NCBI GenBank assembly: GCA_009761415.1
Contig: QUOL01000005.1
Location: 1,984,001-2,048,000 of the forward strand
Length of the DNA stretch: 64,000 bases
DNA from: Sarcomyxa edulis
Lineage: Eukaryota > Basidiomycota > Agaricomycetes > Agaricales > Mycenaceae
Direction: 5' to 3'
Shown here: piece by piece, positions 44,791 through 55,197 of the stretch
Position numbering within the stretch: the first letter of the stretch is position 1
Layout: the number at the start of each line of letters is the position of its first letter
Program-made: the position numbers and the translations under genes
The notes under the pieces: model-generated
Databases searched by the model: none
Told to the model about the DNA's origin: nothing
The model's input: the letters and a program-made list of their open reading frames with translations, nothing else

Positions 44791-47469
44791 TCAGTACTTT
44801 TTGAAGCGGCCCCAAGCGCCATTTGGGTTGATCCATTCAAAGTTGGGAAACTCTGGGTACTTCTGCTCAAATTTTGGTATCAACGTCTGGGGAAGGTCGG
44901 AACGACTCGCGTTGCCATATATTTTTTTGTTTTCCAACTTTGGTTGGTCTCGTGCTAAGTGAGGACATATGATTAGTCGATAGACAAGGGAGAGGTGAAT
45001 GAACTGACCTTTCGAGTAAGCATGACGGAAGTGATTTGTTCTATAGAAGTTGATGCCCAGATGGCAGGCTTAATCAACGAATCAAAGAGCATAGATGGGA
45101 GAATACGTACCCGTCCGGACAGTCGAAGAACCTTGCCTCCATGATCTGGTTGATCCCAAATCGCTGTCTTGGCTCGATGGTGAGCAGCTACGATACGGAG
45201 AATGAGCTTGACGATGCAGACGTCAGGACAAAGCAGCTCACCCCGTAGATCAATTCTTCAGCCTCGTCGCTAAGCCCGGCGCCTTCCAGAAATCCACGAC
45301 CGTCATTATCAGCCCGATCATACAACTTGTACTGAGCTAGATTATCGGGGTCCAGGAAGAGCTGGAAGAGGACGTAGTCAGGTATTGATCTGGAGGATAC
45401 TATGATAGGAAGGCTCACACTATGTAGATCCCAATTCACATTCAACATCTGATACATCAAGCACCCCAACGACCAAAAATCAACCGCATTGGAGTACGCC
45501 TGCTCGCCATTGAAGTCTAACATCTCGGGGGCCCAGAATCCTGGAGTCCCGACAAGGCCATAGACACAGGGCCCCATGAATCTCATCGAGACCTGCTTCT
45601 CGTGAACGTACGACAGACCCAAGTCGCCGAGCCGGACGTTGTTTTGCCAATCGATGAGTACGTTCTCCGGTTTTACGTCACGATGCACGATGCCTACAGT
45701 GTGGAGCGCACCGATAGCCAAAGACTAGAAGGAAACGACAGAGTTAAGATTTGAGACAATGAGTGAACAGGAGGAACGTACAATTTGAGCCAGCCATCTA
45801 GCTGAGTGTTCCTTGTGATGTTGAGACTGAATTGCCGCAGCCAAATCGTATCGCATGAGAGCCTATGAACACGAAGGATGAATAAGATTCTAGAGAGAGA
45901 TTTATCTCGCCGGCTACGCACCATTGCGAAGTAAATGTATCTGTCATCTTGTAAAGCGCCATCCAGCTTCATCAGAAACATGAACTCCTTCAAATGGGTC
46001 TTGGCCTCTTCCAGCCGCCTATAAGCCCTCAACTCTGTCTCTATACCTTCAAGTGAGTTGTGTTCTAGCACTGTCTTCTTTCTAAAGACTTTTAAGCACA
46101 GCACACGCGGTTCCATCGCAAGTCTTAACTCATGAACAGCTACAGCCTGACCAAATGCTCCGGACTGTAGCTCCTTGGCGACCATGAATGGGCCAGGGAG
46201 TTCTGGGGAGCTCACGGAAGGAGAAAAAGGGACCGGGCATTCAGAGTCAAAACTGACAGGATGATCAGGAGATTCGCTGGGTAATCCGACGAGATGCAAC
46301 TGCTCCCAAGGTGCATAAAGGGCAGCGAGCACGGGGTCGTCGCATAACCGGGAGTCGGGGACACTGGATGATTTAACCAGATTGACCGGCACGTTTGTGA
46401 CGTTTGTATCGACTTGAAGCTGGACGTCTGTCTCGGATTTGTGCGCATCCACTCCAGAGGCTTCATCAAAGGCATAGAACGGGGAGACCGAAGGTCCATA
46501 GTTGCGATCTCGATCGATGGTGTTCGATGCACGCGACTTGATTTTGGTTGGAGGGACGAAAGGCGCGAAGGGTTTGGGAAGAAGTTGTCCCCATGGCGAG
46601 GCTAGAGGGGCGGGTACAATGATCTTGCACAGCTGAGGGCTGGGGTCACTGGGTTCGTCGTCAGCAAATGGATCAAACTTGTGGACCGGCAAATGAGCAT
46701 CCCGAGGGACGAGGGGAGCCTTCAGACGTGCCCCAAGACCGGGAGGGAATGGTGGAAAGAACTCGCGGACTCGCTGAGCCGCCGCCTTAGCATCCAGGCC
46801 ACCACCGGGACCCTGATGTACACATAGTAAATGTTTGCGAAATGCAGGTTGTTTGCGATACGAAGGTTGTTCACAAGGTGGAGACAAATGTGACCCTGCT
46901 TTCGAGCTAGGAAGATAAAGGGGAGCATCGTCGGAACGGTCGTGGGATCTTTCGTCAAGATAACGGGGAAACACTGTCGGGGATACAGCGTGATGTGCAT
47001 GTTGGGTAAATGGGGTGTAGAAGCCACGAGGAGACGGATCCAAGACAAATCCTGAGCGAGATGAGTACTGGGGAGTATTGTTGTGGTCTCTGAAGCGCGA
47101 CTCAAGTTTTGATTTCGAGTCAATGCGATGATCGTGATGCTGAAGAACCGTCGACAAAACCTTATTGTTGACTGGAAGTTGCGCGATGAGCCTAGTGGGA
47201 TAAGTAGAAGGAGTTCTGCCACCATTATTGTGGTTCTTGAGACGTTGGGACGGCGGGATGAATATAGGTGCTGTGGGATGAAAAATTTGGTTATCGATGA
47301 GTGGCGGCGAGTGATTTCGGCGATATGAAAAGGTACTCTTACCGTGATGTACTGCATGACTCGGAAGAAACTGAGAAGTATCATTTCCAGGCCGTGTGTC
47401 TGAGGTCTTCAAGTTGAACCATGGAGATGGGGCATAAATACCCACATCGACATACCTATAACCGCTCAT
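44791..47469 (-). CDS. AGC-like serine/threonine kinase, paralog D
   Basis: Seven exons on the minus strand: 47469-45922, 45862-45782, 45724-45419, 45361-45242, 45187-45111, 45040-45009, 44954-44791; 775 aa. It begins MSGYRYVDVGIYAPSPW, like paralog A, with a Pro/His-rich disordered stretch to about 425. Kinase motifs: [42 protein letters not shown], then GDLGLSYVHEK. Here DFG is replaced by DLG, a change that some active kinases tolerate. GTPGFWAPEML and NAVDFWSLGCLMY follow. The tail is RSDLPQTLIPKF and [14 protein letters not shown], with Glu at the hydrophobic-motif phosphosite position. It lies in opposite orientation to C and converges on the membrane-protein gene. Confidence 0.88.
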
Positions 47470-47569
47470 CGCGATTTAGATATGGAGATGATTGAAGAGA
47501 GATGGAAGTTGAAGAGGATATGAGAGGAAAATGGCGATGCAGGACGGGAAAAATCTGGAAAGGTCCCAG

Positions 47570-47715
47570 AGGAGGAACAAGGTCAAGCTCAAGCTCAAGT
47601 TTGGAACGTTCAAGTCGGAGGGCAGTCGGAGTACGGGTTTGCACGTGGTCGTGAATGAGTGCCGTTTGGGCAGACAAATAAAAATCGCGTCATTCTCCTG
47701 GACCGCACGCGTAAA
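47570..47715 (-). promoter_or_regulatory. Conserved promoter block of kinase D
   Basis: On the minus strand: TACGCGTGCGGTCCAGGAGA (47694-47713), ATGACGCGATTTTTA, TTTGTCTGC, CACGACCACGTGC with the E-box CACGTG at 47642-47647, ACTCCGACTGCCC, and CTTGAACGTTCCAAACTTG near 47605. In this copy the GACGTC core has changed to AACGTT. The block lies 15-20 nt closer to the start than in the other paralogs. Confidence 0.62.
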
Positions 47716-47984
47716 GGCGATAAAACGACCGCGGCATTGGTTTAGGACAGTTAGGCTATCATTTGTAGGTGACTAGAATCGTTGAAGAACTCTTGATCTT
47801 TCGAAATTCAGCACCCAGGCTGGGGGCCAATGTTTGGTCACCAGTAATTTGAAATCGGTGTACAAAGCTATGGTTGTGGTCACTGTGGTGATCTAGAGTA
47901 ATAACTTCTGGTCATTAGTACTCAGTAGATCATACTGAGGGATATCCATTGCGACTTACGTCTCGTCTCTTTTCCTTCAGGCTC

Positions 47985-48480
47985 TGGAAGGAGGTGTAAG
48001 CATTTCCAAGTCATAATTCCTTCATTCGTACCTGACGGCTACATCAACTCTATTCATCCACAAATATGATTTATTTGATCAGCATTTGGAGTCTCAAGTG
48101 TCGGATGATTATATCCTTTCGTGAAAAATCTGCCCGACTTGGTCGTGGGCCTCGAGACCTGCTCCGTTGACTGCCCAAGACTGTTCAGGCGGTTATGGTC
48201 GGCATCGCTCCATCAAAATTCATTGATTGAGTGAGGTTCCTCCGAAATGATAAGCTGCTTGAAAAAGGGTGTTTCCTACATTTTCTCCTATCAGAATCAT
48301 TGAGCACTGCTTCCAAAGGGGGGGGAGACACCAAGAAAACATAGGATACCTATGCATGACCTTTGTCGTTGGCGAGATTAATGGCGTCGACTTCAGACAT
48401 CCGAGATCTCTGGAGAAAAGCATCGAACATGCGATGCGCACATTCGATGGTAGTCTATGCTGAAAATGGTCGCTGCCGGA
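47985..48480 (-). pseudogene. Decayed ankyrin gene upstream of kinase D
   Basis: Forward-strand sequence aligns along its whole length with the antisense of the intact ankyrin gene. GGAGGTGTAAGCATTTCCA corresponds to GGAGGTGTAGGCACTTCCA. CATCAACTCTATTCATCCAC and AAATATGATTTATTTGATCA correspond to the MFGRKELMELLG region. GCATTTGGAGTCTCAAGTGT, CTGCTCCGTTGACTGCCCAA and TGTTCAGGCGGTTATGGTCG follow, and ACATGCGATGCGCACATTCG ends the match. Many substitutions, indels and stops remove coding capacity. The orientation toward kinase D matches the intact unit. Confidence 0.72.
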
Positions 48481-49375
48481 CAAGTCTGCCTATGTCCTGA
48501 GCCCAAGCAGTGGCTTTCAGTATCAAATATCTGAAGCATCATAAGATATCGTGTTCAAGTCGATTGATAGCTTTCAGACGGATGATGAACACAAAGAGGG
48601 TGTTGAACTTGGATAAGGATACTTCGGGACTGATCGGTGGCATCAAAATCGGCCTTTTTTGATCTCAGGCTTTCCTCACTCAGAAACCTCAGCGCTCATT
48701 ATTCCAACGCTGACGACTCGCGCTGAAGCGTTATGAAACAGACTCGCACGATATGTGATTTTTTTCACCGAGTGAATCTATACATTATCCAATATGCGAT
48801 CGCGCAAGGATGGATTTAAGTCTATACCCGAGTCCTCATGATTACCCATATCATCAAGGTCGCCGACGTTGAGAGTGGATGCGCGTGACGAGACGACGGA
48901 CGATGAATGTCTGGAAACGTGCGGTACTAGAAAGCAGGTGGATGCTATATTAGAACAGACGATACGTGGGGTTCCCCTCCGTTGATTAGTGCGGTCGAAC
49001 TGAGAGAGCCACTTGGCTTACAGCTGGTCGACCGTCAGTGGATAACCATTACTGGATCGCCGGTGGAGTAGAGCAAACAGCGGATTTTGTTTGACATCAG
49101 AACGACATCTGGGAATTTTTCCTCCGCGGAAAGGAAGATGACGGCTTCCTACGACAATAGACGACGACCTTATAATTGTAGAGTGGCGATACATTGATGT
49201 TGTTGAGGACATTGGTCTGGATCAAACACCGCTTGAGATGCAACTGACTCTCTCAGATTTGTCAACGATCCTACATGCATTCATGGGGTAGTGAGAGTAA
49301 AAGACGCACGAAGCGCATAATCATGATATGGCCATAGAAAAGATAAACCGACCCGCACTACATCGGAAGCATAGT
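48481..49375. other. Intergenic region
   Basis: No gene recognised. A minus-strand open frame at 49018-49212 lacks any family signature. The right end is the 3' flank of the eL34 gene. Confidence 0.4.
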
Positions 49376-49847
49376 CTACTTCCGTGCAGTCTTCTGCTGA
49401 GACTTGATCACCTTCTTCACAATCTTAGCCTCCTCAACCAAGAATGCGCGTAGGATTCTGAATTGCGCAACGTTGTGGACACGTAAGTGTCTGAAAGAAA
49501 ACGAACCATCCTGTAAAAGGCGCACCTCGATTTTACACACTCTCCACACCTCGAACCACCGTACGCCCGGCGAACGGTCTTCTGGCGTTTAGAGATCGTG
49601 GCGTATTGGCGGGGACGGAGGGCAGGGATCTAGAGTACAGATTATGAGTCTACCTTCATGACAGCAGATACCTCGGTGATCAACGTACACCAGGAAGACC
49701 GATACCACAATCACCGCATTTGGGAGCTGTGGCAAGCTTTTTGATGTGGTGGTAGACAAGTTTTCCACCAGGGGTCTTCACCACACGTCTGCGGTTAGAG
49801 GTGGTGTTGTAGGGCTGACGCTTGCGGAGAGTGACACGTTGGGCCAT
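49376..49847 (-). CDS. RPL34: 60S ribosomal protein eL34
   Basis: Three exons on the minus strand, 49847-49689, 49629-49526 and 49457-49376; 114 aa, the usual length. The sequence starts MAQRVTLRKRQPYNTTSNRR with KTPGGKLVYHHIKK, the zinc-type CGDCG, then PALRPRQYATISKRQKTV, a second cysteine pair CGECV, and the C-terminal LVEEAKIVKKVIKSQQ. It is a structural component of the large ribosomal subunit. The start is fixed by the conserved Met-Ala-Gln N-terminus. Upstream sequence resembles a 5' UTR splice acceptor (ttttcgcag just before the ATG), so an additional non-coding exon is probable. Confidence 0.96.
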
Positions 49848-52800
49848 TGCAGAAACTGCGAAAAGGTCATGAACGAGCGTCAGTAACAGCACTTAGCAAT
49901 CGTTTGACCAGGCCGGGCTATGGTCTCCTCTGCACTCAATTCTGCTCTCTTTCGCACCCAGTTCCTTCCTGTCCACCTCGCACACCCATGACCGTCATCC
50001 GTCTCGTCCCAAATCCAGATACAAGCCCGGCGCCGGTTCTTATATCGCTTCCAGTTGAATTCAACTCACATTGACCGAGTTTTTGAGACTATGATATTAT
50101 GAGGACCATAAGCACAGTCCTGTTTCCTGGAGAGCAGATATCAAAACGACGTACCTTGTCTTGAGGGTGTCGACGCCGGCGAGTAAAGAGTTTCCAAAAG
50201 AAGGGGGCCGAACTTTATTTCCAGATCATGTAAAGCACCACACGGCAATCGCCGGAATACTTATTCTGATTGAGTCTCCGCTTCAAACTCCTACTTTCTC
50301 TTGCCATTCATGATCATCTCCTTCTCGGGGTCGTGCTCAAGCGCTAGAGCCTTTCAGGCCGCAGGATGTAGCCTTTCGTGTTCTCTGCGTCGTTCTCTGG
50401 ACTCGACCGTTCTGAACCATCGCTTTTGCAACCGGAATCTTGTCAGGATCGCGCTCAAGTCTACAATTCTTGATTTCCTCTGCTCGAGACGAACCTGACG
50501 GCAAAGAGTACTCTGGACTCTAGACTTCAGCCCTGGACACAAAAACTTTAGGCCAAGTAATCCATAGAATTTCGAAGACAAAGTGTCACCAGTTCGTAAT
50601 GGACGAATTTACCTGTCGGGTCCCGTGATATGATCTCCGGCACCGTGTATCTTGATGAACGCTACTCTACATATACCACACTGCTTATGCACCGTTCAAG
50701 AACTTCTTTGTGGACTTGTCAGGTTTCCTGGATCCGCACCATACCCTGTAGCATGGTCTGTCAAAGTTTCAAGCGTCGTAGCCAATGACAAACAATCCGG
50801 ATCCTCTCGAAGCAAGATGAGTACACTGATCAATTATATCTTCTCCATCCGTTGCTGTGGAGGCCTTCGCCCAGGCTCGTCCATCCATGATCGGAGATAC
50901 CTGGGTACTGATACTGCGACTTGATACACGCCCATGCACGCTTAAATCCTTTGAGGACACTTCTCGTGGCTTTCTAACCAATTGCATGTGGAGACACGTC
51001 AATGTACATATGCGTACTCCCGCATATCTAATCCAAGGTACCCATTTCGAAGCCCCGACATCACCGTGTTTCGTACGATGCCTTGTTGTACTGGTCATGA
51101 TGGTCATGATGGTCATGGCTGCTATAAACAACCTTTCCAATGTGCTGGTAGAAGCTAGATACCTGAGGAGTTTGGCATATTCCGTCGTCCCCTGAATACA
51201 CAACGAGTTTCATCATAATTGGGGTCAAAGATAAGGAAAATCGTATGCACTCTATGTGATGACATACTTATCATCTCCCTCGGACTGACTAAAGTCGCAA
51301 ACACGCTACCCTGATGATGCGACGGGAGTGGATGTTCAACCTCGACGAAAGCCCCATAGCAGTTAAAAGCCTTCGTTGGACTTTGACCAGCCAGTGCGAC
51401 CAGTGCGGTGGTGCGGTGGCGCGGTGATACGCACACCTAATAAATATAGCAGTAAGCACCTGTACCATGGGAAATGGTGAATCATGCTTACCGTACTGCT
51501 CCCAAAATGCACTAGAATTGAACGTGCTCATTTTTTTTCTGTCAGTCTCGAGATACTTAATGGATAATAAAACAATGTTACTGTGACCTTGCCGTGCAGT
51601 AGACCTTTTGCGAAACCACATGCCCATCGACACAGACTGGAATGATCCATACGCCATTAGTCTTGACTGAATTGCTTCCACCATCAGTCACAGTCAACCT
51701 CGGCTTTGGCTTTGGTTCCCAATAGTCAAAGAAATGGGTTTCGTCCAATCGGAGTCGCGCATGTCTACCACTGCAAAGTCTAGGATTTGCGAAGTTCCTT
51801 CCGGCCACTGAATACAAAGTCTTTCTCCACTGGCGTCCGATGGTTGCCCACTCACCCTCGATGGGGACATCCAGATGATGTTGATCCCTTTCCGCTGTTT
51901 CTCTAACGCCACCCATATTCTGATTGACACTGACAGTAAAACATGGAACCGAATACGGGAGAACGTGTCACAAGAGGGCTACTGATGCTATGTGTATTCG
52001 GAAAAATCCTGCGCGCCGGGACCAAATCGCTGTGAACGAGACTGCGAATGAAGCTAATCAAATGCCATGTTGGTTTTCGTCTAGTGCTGAGCTGCTGCGA
52101 GGTTGGGGGCGCCTATCGCGTCTATACTTGTATACGTGGAAACTCCCGATATTGGTAGCTCCGTTAGGAATTGGGAGGTGGATGATAACATTAACACATA
52201 CATTTTTGATATCTATTGTGTTTCCTTGTGTCTTTTGGGGCCGTTTTCCCGGAAATCTAATATGTCCAAAGTCAGAAGGGAGAACATGATGCAGCATATG
52301 CCGCCCAGAGCCGCTATTTTGATTCGGTCAATGTCGTCCGGTGTGGGATGCATTCATAGTGGGTAATTGGAATGCCATTTTCGCGAGCGTATCATGCACG
52401 AGTCATGATTCTATGTCAGAGGGGAGGTTTGCACGGTCAGGTTTCCCGAGTGGAATGGGTCATGGTACTAAAACGCAACGGTTGGTATCTGAAATACATA
52501 CCTTCTCAACAAGATTCACCGTCGAACATTCAGAATAGCGTGCGCTGATAGTAAGGCAAAGAAAATCTGAGACGTTCAGAATAGTCAATAGAATGAGAAA
52601 TTGAAACACCCATTGACGCATCACTGACGGTCGTCACATCCAATGGAACCAATAGCTCGCTGTGGAGGTGGGGCCAGAGCGCACATGGAGAAGACGGGAA
52701 CTAAGAAAAACCAGTGTCAGAAGTAGTGGTGAAGTGGAACACCGTCGTACTTCTCCCCGGACACTTTGCCGAACACTGATGAGGTTCCGAGTGTCAGCTA

Positions 52801-53514
52801 AGTATATGAGCAGAGAAGACCAGAGCATGAGAGATCCTTGAATGATCCTGGGACCAAGATACGTAGAACGGTGTGAGTGGCAGCAGTATGCTATTGCGTC
52901 ACCGTTTCTTACACATCGACTGTACGCGGAGACGTGGAGGCGGTAAGAGGCTGAAGTGGCATACGGTAAGGTAGTCCTCCTTTCAGGTGAAAGATGGACC
53001 TTGACCTTCATATCAAACGACAGTGTTAAATTTTCGTGAGACAGAGATAGCTCCGTTATGAATATCTGGGTTCGCCTATCAATTAGATCTAGCTCTTGCG
53101 TTTACGAATTGGACGCGGGCACCTTGGATTATGAGGTCTCTATTTGACATCGCAGATTATGGAGCAAGGAACTATTAATGCTGGTATAATAGTATGGTTT
53201 CGGTCACCGCGGCCTAACCTTCGAAAAGTCTGTCAGTAGTGAGACTTCGTGATGCGTACAGGCCGCACGTCGAATGACGAGCAATGTCATGGAAAACCAA
53301 GTCAAGGGAAGTAATCTATCAATGAAAGGGTCAGCGATGCGGCGGCTAGGTTTGAGAAGACATGGAAATGTACTTACTTCTTTGTTCAACAACGGTCACC
53401 ACCTTTGAGATAGATCCTTGTCTTGGGCACAACGAGGGTAAGTATAGAGCTGAGAAGAAAGTATCCCAGAAGTGGCATTTCAGGTTATTCTCCCGTCTCA
53501 ACCTTCCTCGACAG
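49848..53514. other. 3.7-kb gene-poor region
   Basis: Contains the eL34 promoter on the left. Elsewhere both strands hold only short overlapping frames without domains (for example 51578-51916 minus and 52634-53011 minus). A short ATGGTC tandem lies at about 51098-51117. I recognise no transposase, reverse transcriptase, terminal repeats or RNA gene. It may hold decayed genes; the only recognised remnant in the neighbourhood is the VOC pseudogene just to the right. Confidence 0.4.
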
Positions 53515-53915
53515 TCTCTTGAGTCTTGATAAACACCAGCTTATTCCCATCTGGGTCGCGTACGAAGCAGCAATAGTAGTTATCGCCGTACTCGGGCCTC
53601 TTTCAGATCTACAGTCCCTCCAGTAGTCGTAGCAGCTGTTCAAACTCGTCGATAGCTACTCTACTCGGTGCATTCAACGCGAGATGGGTCCGTTTTCCTC
53701 CTGAGCCTCGGGCTCTTGGGCTCTTCGAACAGGTTGAATGGTTCTCTCTCGTCGTATCCACATCCGAGTAGGGAAGGTCCTTCATAGACGAGAGTCATGC
53801 CAAACGGTGCGAGAATTGTCGTGTAAAACTCTTTGTCCAGTACGAGAGAACGTACTCCGAAATGTCCAGGGAAGGATAGTCTTTCCGAATTTGCAGAATA
53901 ACACGAGAAAGACAT
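53515..53915 (-). pseudogene. Broken VOC-superfamily (glyoxalase/bleomycin-resistance-like) gene
   Basis: On the minus strand, three pieces of one VOC domain lie in successive order but in different frames. The first is GVRSLVLDKEFYTTILAPFG with LVYEGPSLLGCGYDEREPFN. Then, after a frame change near 53695, HLALNAPSRVAIDEFEQLL. Then, after a stop and another shift near 53600, YGDNYYCCFVRDPDGNKLVF plus IKTQETVE. The HLAL and DPDGN motifs are typical of this family of metal-dependent enzymes and resistance proteins. At least two frameshifts and a stop separate the parts, and no splice sites explain them. Probably a recent pseudogene sitting tail-out from the PIG-F promoter. Confidence 0.7.
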
Positions 53916-53994
53916 CTAGTTTCTTGCAATAGTATAAGAGCGGAAGTTTGAACGGCTAGCTCCGCGAATCCACGCTTGAATCTGACGCGTCTAG

Positions 53995-55106
53995 ATGGGC
54001 AAACGAAAATCTAAGGGCAACAAGGCAGCCCAGCCAGAATCTCAGACCGACTCGGATGTATATCCCACAGGACCTTCATTTCCATTTGCCAGTTATGTAT
54101 CTGTAGTTGGCGTGCATACCACCCTCCTAGCATTCACCGCTCTTTTCCTCCCCCGAGCTGCTTTATTACGGGACATATCGACTTCAGTCACTTTTACATC
54201 TCGCGATAGACCACAGCATCCATTCATAGAAGCCTTGACCGCGAATCCACTCTCAACTTTGACGTCTATATGTGCGGGTACCGCCGTCTGCATGGGTTGG
54301 TGGGGAGGTTGGGTCAGAGATTGGTGGATCGAGTATTCGTTGACAGGTTCGGATGACGAAAAGCAGTTAGACAAGACAGTGCTCAATGAGAGGAAATTCA
54401 AGGTATGTTGTTTGCCGAAGTCCCTATAATCAGTGCCTGAACAATGGTCTATTCCAGTTGATAATACGCGCCTGGTTGATGACACTTGCGAGCTCATTTG
54501 CCGTTCACTTCATATTGATTCTGTTTGGTGCCCCCCTCACAAGGTACTTACGCAAAAAGACTGTCGGTGATCATATCTAATTCTATGTATATAGCTATGT
54601 CTTCCAGACGTACCTCCTGGCTGTTTTGGTATCGCTTCTGACGGTTTTTACACCGGCTTATATACTCGGGCCACCTTCATTCACGTCCGATACGGAATCG
54701 CTTGTGATAAGGCTCACATGGATCAGATTGTTCACCGAATTCTGGCAAGTTTGTTCCCATAAATGACTTTTCAAGGTCCTAACCGTTGCCACCAAACAAA
54801 CAAGGATTCGGAATCCTGTCGAACGAGCCATGGTTTATCCAGCCTTAGGCACGATACTGGGCTGCTGGCTTGGTGCGATTCCTATTGCCCTCGACTGGGA
54901 TCGTCCTTGGCAGGTCAGAATGATTTATTTCGCTCGGATTTTGTGTATGATACTCATCCTTCTCGGAACAGGCCTGGCCATTGACTCCTGCTTTTGGAGC
55001 CGTTACGGGATTCATACTGGCATCCATATATGCCCTGACCGTCAGTTCAGTGAGGTATCTTGCGGAAGCGAACCGCTCTCAGGTAGCCAGAGCAAAAAAA
55101 GATTGA
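53995..55106 (+). CDS. GPI11: PIG-F/GPI11, GPI-anchor ethanolamine-phosphate transfer subunit
   Basis: Five exons: 53995-54402, 54458-54543, 54595-54744, 54805-54913, 54972-55106; 295 aa. PIG-F signatures: a first span (SYVSVVGVHTTLLAFTALFL), LIIRAWLMTLASSFAVHFIL and LFGAPLTSYVFQTYLLAVLV, NPVERAMVYPALGTILGCWL, and the hallmark ALDWDRPWQAWPLTPAFGAV. It ends in a basic tail (RSQVARAKKD). PIG-F is a multi-span ER membrane protein that stabilises the PIG-O and PIG-G transferases, which add ethanolamine phosphate to the GPI core. Intron 3 begins with GC (gcaagt) rather than GT, and using it restores TEFWIRNPVER in frame. The last exon reads straight to the stop at 55106, tail to tail with the PHO13-type gene. 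Confidence 0.92.
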
Positions 55107-55197
55107 TACAGTTCTACCCAGTGGAACATCATTGTCGGAATTATCTATACTATATGTCTAATACATCTTGTGTCTCTAATCTATATCATATGGACAG

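Noticed and set aside
44546..44962. 138-aa plus-strand ORF
   Set aside because: It overlaps, antisense, the last exon of kinase D and has no start context or motif.
51098..51117. ATGGTC tandem repeat
   Set aside because: Only about three units; ordinary microsatellite noise.
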